64,000 nt of DNA, from NCBI RefSeq assembly GCF_963169125.1, contig NC_084800.1:147866397-147930396 (forward strand). Reading direction: 5' to 3'. Both the position numbers and the translations under genes were made by a program. Below, piece by piece: positions 1-11,509 of the stretch. This DNA is from Humulus lupulus. Taxonomy: Eukaryota; Streptophyta; Magnoliopsida; Rosales; Cannabaceae. How positions within the stretch are numbered: position 1 is the first letter of the stretch; every line of letters starts with the position of its first letter. Below the pieces are notes generated by a model that was not told the DNA's origin, ran no database searches, and worked only from the letters and a program-made list of their open reading frames with translations.

Positions 1-1075
1 ATTAAAAGTGGACGGTTAGATAGGTCATACAAGGTATAGCCTGTTTTCCATACATCCAACACACAAATAATATTCAATCAACGAAATTGATATATTAAAA
101 CTTGTGAAAGTTACAGCAAAATGTTGTTAATGTAATAAAGAAATTGAAATTAAACTCTGTCTAATGTTTGGAAAAAAAATAAACATTATTTAAAACTAAA
201 TATTTATTTCCTAAATTTAGATGAGCTTGTGCTGTTGCTTCAACGTTCACGAATGCTCCATTTTTTACTTTAAGCTTTAGTCACCTTCCTTTACAAGTGT
301 CCAATTACTAAGTAGTTGCAAAGAAGTGCGTACATGGTTAGTGGATCCAGAATATATAATCCATACAGAATTATCATCTTCCAAAACACCTGCATCCAAG
401 ATTAAAGATTCACAATTACCTTGGGTTGCTCTAGCCTTTAGAGTTGATCACTCCTTTTTCCAATGCCCAGCCTCCTCACAGTGGAAACATTCTCCTTTGG
501 CTTTCTTAGCAGCGGGTTTTTACCCAGTAGATTTTGCAGCACCGCCAGCTGGTTTTGCAGTAGTTATGGTCTTGCCCTTCTTGTTATTTCTCTTATTCCT
601 CTTGTTGTTCTTCGAGATTGAAGCTAAGTTAGCTTCTCCAAGAGCAACCTCAGTAGCAACAGTAGTCTTCTTGTCATGTCCCTTTCTTGGCCCACCATTG
701 ATACCATCAAACATTTGAAGCTCGTTCATGAGTTGAGTCATTTCGTACTTCAGTTTATTTAGTAAGTAGTTGGTGGTGAATGGAAGAAAACTGGGAGCAA
801 GAATATTCAGAATAAGCCCCTCTTGAGTTTCCTCGCCTGTGGTGGCTCTGTATAATTCTGCCTCCTGAAAGTAGTTCGTCACCTTGATGAAGTGAACACG
901 AACATGCATTCTAGGCGCCATCCTGGCATTAGCATACTTCATCATTGCCTCGAAACAAGATTGTCCATATTTGTGTCTGAATAGTTCCTGAAGCTACTCC
1001 ATGATTTCATAGGAAGTTTCGACATCCTCCAACTTCTTCCTTAGTGATGAGAATAAAGGAGCAACGCTAAAAGAG
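1..1075 (-). pseudogene. Ty1/copia gag-protease remnant (copy 1)
   Basis: Reading right to left, the minus strand gives a copia gag capsid segment (about 1065-520), a basic Lys/Asn-rich tail, a zinc knuckle starting CFHC..GHW (about 500-450) and the start of a retropepsin (about 360-300). It matches the gag at 13396-14043, sharing the block KYANARMAP. The last knuckle cysteine is replaced by a stop, and the protease motif DSGST reads YSGST at 343-354, so the catalytic Asp is lost. The gag also carries unrelated extra residues around 740-880. The remnant ends abruptly at about 1075 against gypsy sequence. It is a dead fragment of the same copia family as 8091-14043. Confidence 0.75.
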
Positions 1076-1215
1076 TCAATGCAAGTTCCAATTGGGCCAA
1101 TTACAAGAGCAAGAGCTAGAAGGTTCAAAGAAGCACTTAATGGGCTACTCTAAGAATATGGGCTGAATATGGAAAGATAAAGTTAGAACTCACTCAAAAT
1201 GGAGTTCAATGCCTA
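1076..1215 (+). pseudogene. Possible gypsy polyprotein C-terminal tail
   Basis: The plus strand reads GPITRARARRFKEAL followed by degenerate sequence. From memory of plant Ty3/gypsy proteins, GP(I/M)TRARAK-type segments occur at the extreme C-terminus of pol, next to the 3' LTR. Here it lies directly before an LTR, as expected for a 3' end. No catalytic domain remains. The assignment rests on one short motif. Confidence 0.35.
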
Positions 1216-1824
1216 GTTAATGTTATTGAGGCAATTTAAATGGCTGGTTAACCTCCCAAAACGTGGCCTTTTAGTTTAGAGGAGTTATGGGCATATATTT
1301 ATGCTTTATTAATGCCATTTAGTTATATTTTGATTGGTTAAAATAAGACTTTTTGTATTCAACTATTTAGCTACTTTCTAGAAGCCTTATAGTCTAGAAT
1401 TGAAGGGTTTTGGTCTATATTAATGCATGTATCAATTTAATGCTTTAAATGTAACCTTTCATATTCTTGGAGGGTTGTTCCAAGTATAAATAGGGGGAGA
1501 TACAAGTTTGCAAATCAGATTTGGAATTAATATATTTTTTAGAGTGTTTTCTCTTTGGCTCTTCAAAAAACTTTTTAGAACTTATAAAGATCTTTCTTGT
1601 GGCGTTTAAATCCTTGACTTGTCACTCACAATCCTTCTCATTTCTTGAGTGTAGCGTCTCATATCTTTCTTATACCTTTGGTTCTTACCTCTTTGTAGAT
1701 AACGGGTCAAGGTTCTTTGTTTTTATAGAATCTGATTTTAGAACGAGCCAAGGCCTCCTTGTTCTAAATTGTTTTTTGGGTCCTATTATTCTTATTGGGG
1801 TTCAAATCATTTAGAATCACATCA
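1216..1824 (+). repeat. Ty3/gypsy LTR (element A)
   Basis: The right border is set by a CA two bases before a tRNA-Met PBS. A TATA box (TATAAATA, 1485-1492) lies about 330 bp before the LTR end, giving a U3-R-U5 layout in plus orientation. The left border is a guess at a TGTTATTG near 1216. Sequence before it resembles a pol tail and sequence after it is PBS plus gag, so this one LTR may be shared by two partial elements. Confidence 0.55.
1485..1492 (+). promoter_or_regulatory. TATA box of element A LTR
   Basis: TATAAATA followed by a G-run, a typical plant LTR TATA box placed upstream of the PBS and gag. Confidence 0.6.
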
Positions 1825-1826
1825 TT

Positions 1827-1838
1827 TGGTATCAGAGC
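1827..1838 (+). other. tRNA-Met primer binding site
   Basis: The sequence TGGTATCAGAGC is the standard 12-base complement of the plant initiator tRNA-Met 3' end. It lies two bases after the LTR and primes minus-strand synthesis on plus-oriented element A. Confidence 0.85.
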
Positions 1839-2435
1839 ATAAGGTGTTTAAATCAGGTTATTAACTATCCTTATTCTTATTTCATAGTTGTTCATTTCAT
1901 TATATTTCATCTTATCGAAATTTCATTAAAAAAATGAAGAAGAAAAAAATTGTTCTCTTTTCTTTGGCAGAAGTCATTGTTTATACTTATCATTTCAGCA
2001 TTTGAAAAAAAAAAAAGAAAAAAAAATCTGATTAGAAGTCACATTTGGAATATTGCTGAAATTCTTGATTTCTTTTGCATAAGGGTATCATTCCAATTTC
2101 AATACCTCAAAAGTGTGTATCAATCTTATCTTTGAATTTTCTTTAGTTCTTAAAAGTTTTCCTTCTTTCCTTTTGCTCTTTTAAATTCTCATTCTTCCAA
2201 GTTTTTTGTGTTTTATTGTTACAAGATTATTTTTGTGTGGGTTCATTAAGTTCAATAAAGAACTAAAAGAGGGAACTTAAGAGTGGAAAAAGCCAAGATA
2301 GGGTAAGATCATAAGAGGGTAAAAGTCAAGTTTCAGTAAACACGAGTGTGAGTGTTATCATTCTTGAGTGAAACACGTGAGAGAGTGTGGTGAGAAATTG
2401 TTCTATTTTCTTTTTAATTTTTGTTGGCAGTAATC
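1839..2435 (+). other. Untranslated leader of element A
   Basis: This AT-rich, T-run-rich stretch lies between the PBS and the first gag ATG. It carries short chance ORFs only. A leader of about 600 bp is ordinary for plant gypsy elements. Confidence 0.5.
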
Positions 2436-4048
2436 ATGTCTCAAAATCAAGAAGAAGATCAACAATATGTTGCTCCAAATCTACAAATGCAAGCATTAAT
2501 GGGAGAGATGAGATTGATGATGACAGCTGAACTAGAACAACTACATGAAAGGATGGATAGGGTCGAAGAAAGATCATAAAGGGGGCAGCCTCCTATAGCT
2601 GCGAATGGGCAACAAAGATAGAGGAGTCAACATAGATATGATTATGATGATTATTATGCAAATGACGAGGATGAAGATGATTGTGCCTCTAATGTTAACA
2701 TGGGCAGACTTGGGCATGGGAATGGAGGTAGAAGAGCTAGTGATTGATTTGACAACAATTTGGGAAACATTAAAATGAGGATTCCATCCTTCTAAGGAGA
2801 AATGATCCTGAAGCTTATTTTGAGTGGGAGAAGAAGATTGATTTGGTGTTTGATTGTCACAACTATTCTGAGTTGAAAAAGGTAAAGTTAGCGGCCATTT
2901 AATTCACTGACTATGCTATTATTTAGTGGGATCAATTAACTTTAGGCAGGAGAAGAAATTCTGAAAAACCTATTGAGACTTGGGAGGAAATGAGAGCTAT
3001 TATGAGAAGGAGATTCATTCCAAGTCTCTACTACATGGATTTATTTCAAAAGTTGAAAAGCCTCACTCAAGGGTCTAGAAGTGTTGAAGATTACCACAAG
3101 GAGATGGAGATATGCATGATTAGGGCTAACGTGGAGGAGGATAGAAGATATTATGGCCAGGTTCTTAGCTGGTTTAAATCGTGACATTGCAAACGTGGTG
3201 GAAGTACAATTTATGTTAAGTTGGATGGCATGCTACATATGGCCATAAAAGTGGAGTGTCAATTGAAAAGGAAAGGTTCCACAAAGATGGGTCAAAGTTC
3301 TCGTTCTTCTTCAACATGGAATCAAAATTGGAGCAAGAAAGGTGACAAACCACATTCCAAGAACAATGTTGATCCTAAAGACAACACAAATGGAGGCACC
3401 CATAACCAAGGTAAAACTGATTCCCAAACTTCTAGAAATAGAGATGTTAAATGCTTTAAATGCTTAGCAAGGGGCCATATTGCTAATCAGTGTCCAAATA
3501 AAAGAGTGATTATTTTGAAAGAAAATGGTGGTGTTGAGACTGATGGTGAATCGGATAATGAATCTATGCCACCATTGGATGATGCAAGTGATGTTGAGTA
3601 TCCAGTTGAAGGGGAGCTTTTGGTTGCAAGGAGAGCCCTAGATGTACAATTCAAGGAAGATGAGGAGCTACAACATGAAAATATTTTTCATACCAGATGC
3701 CATGTCAAGGAGAAGGTATTTAGCATGATTATTGATGGTGAAAGTTGTACTAATGTGTCTAGAACTAGTTTGGTGAAAAAATTGAATTTACCAACTTTGC
3801 AACATATAAGGCCATAAAAGTTCCAATGGTTGAATTATTGTGGAGAAGTTAATGTGACCAAGCAAGTTTTTGTGTCATTCTCAATTGGAAAATACAAAGA
3901 TCAGGTTTTATGTGACGTGGTTCCAATGCACGCAGGGCATATTCTTTCGGGAAGACCATGGAAATTTGATAGACATGTTAGTCACGATGGTTATTCTAAT
4001 AGATACTCATTTGTATTCAATGAAAGACCAAACATATCCACATTATGA
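2436..4048 (+). pseudogene. Ty3/gypsy gag-protease pseudogene (element A)
   Basis: The ATG at 2436 begins a short acidic N-terminus with a coiled-coil look, stopped near 2577. Scattered frames then give a gag with the core IKMRIPSF and RRRFIPSLYY (near 3000) and the block LTQGSRSVEDYHKEME. A CCHC zinc knuckle (CFKC..GHIANQCP, about 3450-3500) follows, then an acidic linker. After it comes a retropepsin-like domain: the active-site area reads IIDGESC instead of IIDGGSC (near 3730), and a downstream block reads DVVPMHAGHILSGRPW (near 3920). Several stops and frameshifts make it inactive. No reverse transcriptase of this element follows; the sequence changes to Del-type material at about 4049. 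Confidence 0.75.
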
Positions 4049-4290
4049 TGTGTTCTCACCCATAAATCACCAACATGCACATAAATATACAATTATGCTC
4101 TTAATAGATCAAAATTATGAAAATACCCTTCTAATGAGAAGTAGGCCCACATGCATGCAATTATCATCATATAATCATATAATTCACATAATCATGCATC
4201 TAATCACGTAATTTCAAATTAAATTAATTATGGCCCTTCTGGCCCCCTAATCCAGGCATTAAGCAACATTAGGGAATTTGGGACATTACA
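4049..4290 (-). repeat. 5' piece of a Del/Tekay-type gypsy LTR, reversed
   Basis: The reverse complement starts TGTAATGTCCCAAATTC and continues with the motif (GCTTAATGCCTGGATTAG) shared at LTR starts throughout this window. Only about the first 240 bp are present. The LTR start at 4290 abuts protease sequence of element V, so this is an insertion later trimmed by deletion. Confidence 0.65.
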
Positions 4291-6285
4291 GATTATGACA
4301 GGTCAAATTTCTAGTGTCAGTTCTTCATTTACTGCATTGATTTATTTAGGAGCTACTCATTCGTTTATATCTGCTAGAGTGATAGATTGTTTGTGTAGAC
4401 TTTGCGATATGTATGTTAGGGGATTCAGGACTTTGGTTGCGACAAGGGAACTGGTAGTCTCTTAGAGATGGGTTAGAACATTATCAGTAGTCTCTTGGAC
4501 AGTACGGAGTTGTCTCTAGACCTGATTAAGCTAGCAATGGATGACTTTGATATGATTCTTCGAATTGATTGGTAATCAAAGTACGGGGCAACGATAGACT
4601 GCAAGCGAAGAATGGTGACCTTTTTATTGAAAGTGGAGGTACCCTTTGTATTGGTGGAGACATCGAGTGGGGCATGAGTACCTATGATTTGTGCACTGAA
4701 GGCTAGAGACCTAATGCAAGCAGGTTGCATAAGATTCCTTGCGAACATAGTGGATACCTCGAGGATTGTTTCAGTTTGACCGAATGAGAGCAGATTAGTA
4801 TGCGAGTTTCCTGATGTGTTTCCAGCAAACTTGCCAGGGTTGCCACCACACTAGGAAATTGAGCTCGTCATAGATTTGGCGCCAGGGGTAGAGCCAATAT
4901 CTAGGACACCATATAGAATGGATCCAGAAGATTGAAAGAATTGAAGATTCAGTTGCAGGAGTTATTGGATTTAGGATTCATTAGACCCAATTTTTCACCG
5001 TGGGTGCTCTATTGTTTTTCATCAAGAAGAAGGATGGATCCTTAAGGATGTGCATTGACTACAGAGAGCTGAATAAGTTGACCATTAAGAACGGGGTACC
5101 CATTGCCCATGGTTGATGACTTTTTTGACTAGCTACAGGGGAAGACGGTATTCTCTAAGATTGAACTGCGGTCTCACTACAACCAGTTAAGGATTCGAGA
5201 GGAGGACATACCAAAGACTGCATTCCACACGTGGTATGGACATTATGAATTCCCCAGCAGCAAATATGAGTTTTGGTTGCCCCAAGTAACATTTCCAGGC
5301 CACATAGTTAGTAAGGAGAGGTTTCTGGTGGACCCAAGCGAGATGGAGGCAGTGAGAGATTGGCCCAGGCCGAGTAGTGTAATAGAGGTTAGGAGTTTCA
5401 TAGGATTAGTAGGGTACTATTGGCGGTTCGCTGAGGGATTCTCCAAAATAGCCACACCGTTGACTGAACTGATGCATAAGAAGACCAAGTATGTTTGGAC
5501 AGATAGATGTGAGAACAATTTCAAGGATTTGAAGCGGCGACTGATCACCACTCCGGTATTGAGCCTGTCATCCGACAATGAGAAGTTTGTAGTATACTAC
5601 GATGCTTCGAGGCAAGGTTTGGGGTGTGTATTGATGCAAGTTGGAAAGGTGGTAGCCTACGCCTCAAGAAACTAAATGATTATGAGCAGAGATATCCAAC
5701 TCATGATCTAGAATTGGCAGTGATGGTATTTGCACTATAGTTTTGGAGGCATTATCTGTATTGGGAGAAGTTCGAAATATACACTTACCATACGAGTTTA
5801 AATTATTTCATTACTCAGAAGGATCTGACTATGTTCCAAAGGCATTGGCTAGAATTGGTCAAAGTCTACGATGGTGACATTTTATACCATTATAGGAAGG
5901 CCAATGTGGTGGCCAACGCGTTGAGTCGGAAGGGCCCCAGGGCAATTATTTAGTGCGAGGCAGATATCTTAAAAGTTAGCTGAGGAGATGCCTAGAGTAG
6001 GAATTGAATTGGTAGTTGATCAGCTAGCCAATAACATTCTTTAATCCACACTCCTTGAGAGGATCAAGAAAGCGCGTAAGAAGGATCCCCATATGAGGAA
6101 ACATAGGGAGGTTGTCTTGGTTGAAGTGGCTAAGGACTATTCTATTTTAGAGATGGGTTTACTGAGGTATAAGGGTCGGATTTGCGTTTTGATGGATTCC
6201 GGTATCCGAAGAGATTTTAGATGAGTCTCATACTACTCCCTACTCCTTACATGTAGGTACAACGTAGATGTGCCAAGACTTGAGA
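4291..6285 (+). pseudogene. Ty3/gypsy Del/Tekay pol pseudogene (element V)
   Basis: Order on the plus strand: protease (about 4291-4780), RT palm start (about 4840-5255), RT thumb and connection (about 5277-5500), RNase H (about 5500-5940) and the start of the integrase zinc domain (to about 6285). The protease Asp-Ser-Gly reads YLGA (D to Y), and the first RT catalytic Asp in FSKIDLRSGY-type sequence reads E. Between 5251 and 5262 the frame jumps from the substrate-binding region (about EEDIPKTAFHTWYGHYEF) to LPQVTFPGHIVS, so the catalytic FIDD block is gone. The RNase H part keeps VVYYDAS and LKRRLITTPVLS. Many stops. It ends inside the integrase and joins LTR sequence through a short GGTGCAG overlap. 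Confidence 0.85.
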
Positions 6286-6666
6286 ATTTTGTACTGGTGC
6301 AGCTAAGGGCAAGGGAAAGGTCGACCAACCATGAGTTGGAGAGCATGGAGTGGCGTGTACATGTTCGGCCTACCTGGCTGCCACGATCGGTGTTGTTTTG
6401 TGGGAAGTGCTGTAACAATTGATTTTGTCGCTTAGGTCGACTGTGTCTACATTTTTGAGTTGTAATACATTTTTGAACAATATTTTGGGATCCCAAGTGT
6501 ATAACTTTTACGATTCTAATGAATGTCCAAATCTTTTATAGTCAATGTGGTCAAATGAGTCTTTATTTCAATTAAATCACACTTTTTGACCTAAAACCTC
6601 TACTAGCGAGCTAATGGCACATTTATCAATCATATGGTAATGACTCTAAGGTCGTAGGGTGTTACA
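6286..6666 (+). repeat. 3' part of a Del/Tekay-type gypsy LTR
   Basis: It carries the family's late-LTR blocks: GTGCAGCTAAGGGCAAGGGAAA, TTTTGGGATCCCAAG and a terminal GGGTGTTACA. It is the last third of an LTR in plus orientation. The join to pol means integrase and the front of this LTR were lost in one deletion. Confidence 0.75.
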
Positions 6667-7035
6667 AGTTACTTTGTGTGTGTACGTAAAGGAAAAATTT
6701 AGTAGTCGTGTTGGCAGATGGAGGGGATTTTGTCTGAAGTATGCATACTTTGATTCAATCAACCTGTAGGGTTGTTAGGGTTTCCTCAAGTCTTCCTCTA
6801 AGTGTCAAGTCAAGTCTTTTATGTCTTATCTTCAAGTTTGGGTCAAGAAGGCACTTTGGCCAAATACTCTCTTTTAAGTCTATTTTCAATAGTGTTTTTA
6901 TTTTTAACTACTGAGATCTCAAACTCGTCTATATGTTCAAACTAGTTTTCTGATGTAAATGCTTTATTCAGTTTATCAAATTTACTTAAGGCCTCTAACG
7001 ACCTATTATTCATTTTATCAAACCAAGAACACTTA
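6667..7035. other. Unassigned 370-bp spacer
   Basis: No gene, PBS or recognised LTR motif is visible. It is T-rich with no ORF of note. It may be flanking DNA or a decayed LTR. Confidence 0.4.
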
Positions 7036-8075
7036 CATCTTATGGTATCACCAAGAAACTGAACCGCTCTTCAATTTTCTTCACAGCCTTCCAAAGTATC
7101 CTTAGAATTGCTTAGACTAGAGTGGGTAATTCTCAACACATGATATAGATACAATAAGAAGAATAGATGTGAATATTGAGGCTTAGAAAAAAAATTGTTG
7201 TAGAGAGATTCTAAAACCCTAGAATGTGAAAAATAGATTTTCATATCGTCTTTTGATCATCTGTTTTCAACTCTCACTTAACATTCCGTTCATAGGCTCA
7301 ATTAGGTTACTTAATTAATTAAAAAATCAATAACATACCTTTCATAGGCTTAATTGAGTTACTTAACTAATATTAATTACTGAAATGAGATCTCTATCAT
7401 TTAGCACCTTGAACCAAACTAAAATGAAACCATTCTTACACTTCTTCATCTGAAGCTATAAATGTCCATATCTATGATTAACACTCCCACTCAATTATAG
7501 TATCGAGTTCCCAAGATGTAAGTATGGGCTAGTCCGTTGGTTAAGTTGGTAACAAGCAAGTCAAAGAACTCAAATAATACAATCAGTTAGAATAATAACC
7601 ACTCAGAATTGATATTGAATTGACCTATGGTCAACTATATGATATGACTAGAATAGATAATAACGGTAAGTTAACTTATCTCATCTACTGTCAATATCGG
7701 TCTAGTCCGATGTAACAAATACATCCGATCTTATCTACTATGCTAATGTTCTAAGAAGAACATAACTCTACAATGTGTAAGTTGATCATATCGTAGATTG
7801 GCAAGTCTGTGTAAATCCTATGCACTGACTAATCTTAGGACTGACTTATTTCTTAACATATAATCATATTAATATTCCACTGTGATTACGTCACTATAAA
7901 TATGATTAGCTATATGCTCAGGATTTCATAGAAGTTTATATTAAACAAATAATCATGAAAATAAAACATGTGAGTAAAGTGATTGACCAAGTTAAAAATT
8001 AATTTCTATTATTTTATTGATAATAAATGAGATTACAAAGAAATTAGATTTTAATTAGGGCACAAAATCCTAACA
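7036..8075 (-). repeat. 3' LTR of reversed copia element (copy B), internally deleted
   Basis: The reverse complement starts TGTTAGGATTTTGTGCCC at 8075. It matches the LTR at about 14200-15918 at roughly 96% over shared parts (for example 7441-7560 against 15290-15410). Compared with that copy it lacks about 670 bp around 7340. The left border is where similarity stops, near GGTATCACCAAG, and is not exact. A polypurine tract on the minus strand immediately precedes it, so this is the 3' LTR. Confidence 0.75.
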
Positions 8076-8088
8076 AACTCCCACTTGC
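8076..8088 (-). other. Polypurine tract of copia copy B
   Basis: The minus strand reads CAAGTGGGAGTT directly before the LTR start TGTTAGG. This is the plus-strand primer site for reverse transcription of the reversed copia element. Confidence 0.7.
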
Positions 8089-8090
8089 AC

Positions 8091-9830
8091 TAATTGAAAC
8101 TAATGCCTTAAATCTACTGATCCCATTTCATTGATATACTTATCAAATGTAGCTTCTAGTAGTGTCTTTGTAAATCAATCTGCAAGATTGTCTTCAGATG
8201 CAGTCTTCATAACCTTCACACCTCCCCTGGCCATATATTCTCAAATTATGTGATACTTTCTTTCTATATGCTTACATCTCTTGTGACTTCGAGGTTCTTT
8301 CGAATTGGCTATCGCTCTTGTATTGTCACAAAACAACACAAGTGGTTTATCCATATATGGAATAGCACCAAGATCTAAATAGAAATTTTTTAGCCACTAT
8401 TTCCTTACCTGCTTCAGACGCAACTATGTACTCAGCCTCCATGGTGGAATCTGAGATTACAGACTGCTTTATGCTTCTCCATATCACAGATCCATTCCCA
8501 AGTGTAAACACCATTCAAGAAGTAGACTTCCTGTCATTGACATTAGTCTAAAAGTCTGAATTGATGTAGCCTACAAGGTTCAAAACACCACCCTTATAGA
8601 CTAACATATAATCCCTAGTCTGCCTTAAAAACTTCAGAAGATGCTTAACTACTATCCAATGTCCCGACCCTGGGTTTGACCGATACTTGCTCACTAGTCC
8701 CACTACATAGCATATATATGGTCTAGTACACAACATAGCATACATCAGACTTCCAACTGCAAATGCGTAAGGAACTTTTCTCATTGCATCTTCCTCTTCA
8801 GGAGTCTAAGGAGACTGCTTCTTTGAAAGATGAATTCCATGGCGGGACGGTAGACGTACTTTCTTGGAATTTGTCATTGAGAAAAGTTCAAGCACTTTAT
8901 CTATGTAAGCTGCTTGAGATAGAGCTAAGAGCATGTTCTTTCTATCTCTCATGATCTTGATACCTAGAACATAAATTGCTTCACCCAAATCATTCATCTG
9001 GAATTGAGTGCTCAGCCAATTCTTCACATCTGATAATTTCTTAACATTGTTTCCAATGAGTAAGATATCATCTACATTAAGAACCAGGAATACCACTAGT
9101 TAATTTGCCTTCAGTTGGTAAGCATAAGGCTCATCAATATTTTGTTCAAAGCCATAAGTTTTGATTATTTCAACAAACCTAAGGTTCCAGGAACGAGAAG
9201 CTTGCTTAAGTCCATAAATGGACCTATTCAACTTGCAAACTTTTCTTTTTTTTCCAGCTACTTTAAATCCTTCTGGCTAATCCATATAAATGACTTTGTC
9301 AAGCTTCCCATTAAGAAAAGTTGTCTAGACGTCCATTTGCCATATCTCATAGTCAAGAGCGGCTGCTATGGATAGGAGGATGCAAATGGACTTGAGCATG
9401 GCTACCAGACTAAAAGTTTCCTCATAATCCACACCTTTTATTTGGGTATAACCCTTTTCTACTAATCAAGCTTTATAAGTTTCGATCTTTCCATCAACAC
9501 CTCGTTTCTTCTTGTAGATCCACTTGCACCCAATGACCCTAAAGTCACTAGGTGCTTCCACAAGATCCCAAACGGAATTTGAGTACATGGAATCCATTTC
9601 CTGTTTCATGGCTTCGAGCCATAGTTCCTTTTCAGGGCTAGCCATTGACTGTATGAAAGACAACACATCATCGTCACCAGTGTCACCAACAACCATATTG
9701 GTTTCACCATGCAAACCATAATGAACTAGGTTTCTAGAAACCCTCCCACTACGACGAGGCTCTATGACTGTTTGCTCAGGAACAATGGTACTTTTTTCAT
9801 TTAAATCGACTTGCGTCGGTTGCACATGAA
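8091..9830 (-). pseudogene. Ty1/copia reverse transcriptase-RNase H (copy B)
   Basis: Minus-strand frames give the RT start (LEAMKQEMDSMYSN and IGCKWIYKKKRGVDGK, about 9660-9470), the central RT (about 9430-9300, LVAMLKSICILL and an MDV-type motif followed by a stop), the catalytic region LNVDDILLIGN (about 9080; family usual YVDD, here NVDD) and YVLGIKIMRDR. The RNase H-proximal part VGSLMYAMLCTRPYI and the tail NLVGYINSDF (about 8550-8760) follow. The frame is broken several times. It continues leftward to the polypurine tract and 3' LTR. Confidence 0.8.
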
Positions 9831-10960
9831 GAGTGGGAATTTCATCATCAAACGAAGTTGGTAGAGTTGAGTAACTAAGCATGCATCTAACCATTTCCAA
9901 TAAACTTCTGTTTTGGCATTCCACTACACCATTTTTTGTAGAGTACCCGGGGCAGTAAGTTGTGATAAATCCCAAGTTCAGTTAAATGATCTTGGAACTA
10001 CATATCCAAATATTCTCCATCCCTACCAGATCGCAAGATCTTTAACGTTTTGCCTAATTGGTTCTAAGCCATAGCTAAGAATTCTTAATACTTTGAAAAT
10101 GTTTTTTATTATGCATTAGGTAAAGACATGAGTATCTAGAGTAATCATCAATGAAAGTGACGACATACTCATAACCACCCCTAGCTTTTACATTCAAAGG
10201 TCCACAAACATCTAAATGCATAAGTCCAAGTGGTTCATTGGCCCTATCACCCTTTGCTGAGAATGGACGCTTAGTCAGTTTTCCTTCTAGACAATATTCA
10301 AAGATAGGTAATTCACCTAAGGTGAGTTCCCTCAAAGGCTCATCCTTTGTAAGTCTTTGAATCCTATCATAGCAAATGTGACCTAGTCTCAAATGCCATA
10401 AATATGTCATGTTGTTGTTATCGGTCTTTTGACGTTTATTGGTCCTAGGTTTATCTACTTTGAATAAATCAATGTTAAGAGAGAGGGGTTCATTAGGTCG
10501 CAGAATATAAAGCCCATTTTCTAAACATGCAATACACAATTGTGATCCATTGAAGGAAATAGATATATCAGAACTTATGAAAGTCATAATAAATTGTTCT
10601 AATTGCAACATGGAAACTGAAATTAAATTTCTACTAAAATCCAGAATAAAAAATGCATCTTTTAAATTAAGTATTTATTTCCAAACTGCAAACGAGCTCT
10701 ACTTCTAGCTTGGACCGCAACGAACGCTCTACTCCCAACTCTAAGCTTTAATCTGCCTTCGTCCACTTCCTCCCACGATTCAAGAAGTTGTAAAGAGTTT
10801 CAAACATGGTTAGTAGATCCAGAATCAATAATCCAAATGAATTTATCATTCTCATGTGTAAACCTTGTTCCGCCACAAACACCCCTGCGCCTTGGTTTCT
10901 CATGACATGTATAGTTTGGAGCCTCCTCGATATATGCACGAGGAACGCTTGGAAACACCA
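9831..10960 (-). pseudogene. Ty1/copia protease-integrase (copy B)
   Basis: From right to left: the protease start with an intact DSGST (10815-10826), then GAG-pre-integrase with WHLRLGHI (about 10400), integrase zinc ligands in which the first Cys of the CxxC pair is changed (IFEYCLEGK), and integrase core blocks LDVCGPL and VTFIDDYSRY (about 10140-10240). The C-terminal part GVVECQNRSLLEMVRCML (about 9900) contains the catalytic Glu. At about 9860 the frame jumps straight to the linker before RT; the copy at 12036-12308 keeps the roughly 400 bp missing here. The deletion ends share AAGTTGGTAGA-like sequence. Confidence 0.8.
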
Positions 10961-10964
10961 AACG

Positions 10965-11509
10965 GGTATCTCAAATAATCATTAGGTGCCAAACATGAAT
11001 TGATGAGGAAGACTAGGTACAAGGTACATACACTGATGTAGGATGTATGATCATGAAGAGGTCAGATGTGTGGCCCTGTCATCCGCGTCTGATGAGTAGT
11101 GGTATTATGAACTTGTACGGAGAGTGGAGGCACTACCTGAGCACCCCCGACAATATTCTAGAGTCCACAGTACGATGTCCTGTACGACTACTTGGGCATT
11201 GTCAGGGTAGACATCACTATGTCCTAAGCCAATACCTTGACCCTATACCTGCATACGTCCATGTCCCTTAGGACCTACTTGTATCAGGGGCCAATAGAGC
11301 CCACCTATAAATAGGTTCTGACCCCTTAGGTTAAGGGGTTGGAAAACTAATTGTATGAGGAGACGTTTTAAGAAATATATGATCTTTGTTACATTGTAGT
11401 TCTATATTCTTTGTTGATTCGAGTTCTTTCCATCTTATTCCTAGCTATCTTTAGTAGAATAATTTGAGTTGTCTAACCTTAGATTGTTGACTAGTTCTTA
11501 CCATCAACA
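10965..11509 (+). repeat. Truncated Tat-type LTR between copia copies
   Basis: It ends CCATCAACA and carries TATAAATA at 11306-11313 in a setting (GCCCACC before, GGTTCTG after) resembling the Tat-type LTR at 28257-29409, which ends CCGTCAACA. About half of a 1.1-kb LTR remains. The left border is uncertain by tens of bases. Its right end abuts copia RT at the codons for IETYKA, suggesting that a Tat element once inserted there. Confidence 0.6.
11306..11313 (+). promoter_or_regulatory. TATA box of Tat-type LTR remnant
   Basis: TATAAATA about 200 bp before the LTR end, at the same relative place as TATAAAAG in the LTR at 28257-29409. Confidence 0.5.

Noticed and set aside
326..718. 130-codon plus-strand ORF with a Leu/Phe-rich 'membrane' segment
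   Set aside because: Antisense of the copia gag basic tail and zinc knuckle.
1950..2135. Small ORF in the leader of element A
   Set aside because: Low-complexity Lys/Phe composition from A- and T-runs; no conservation evidence.
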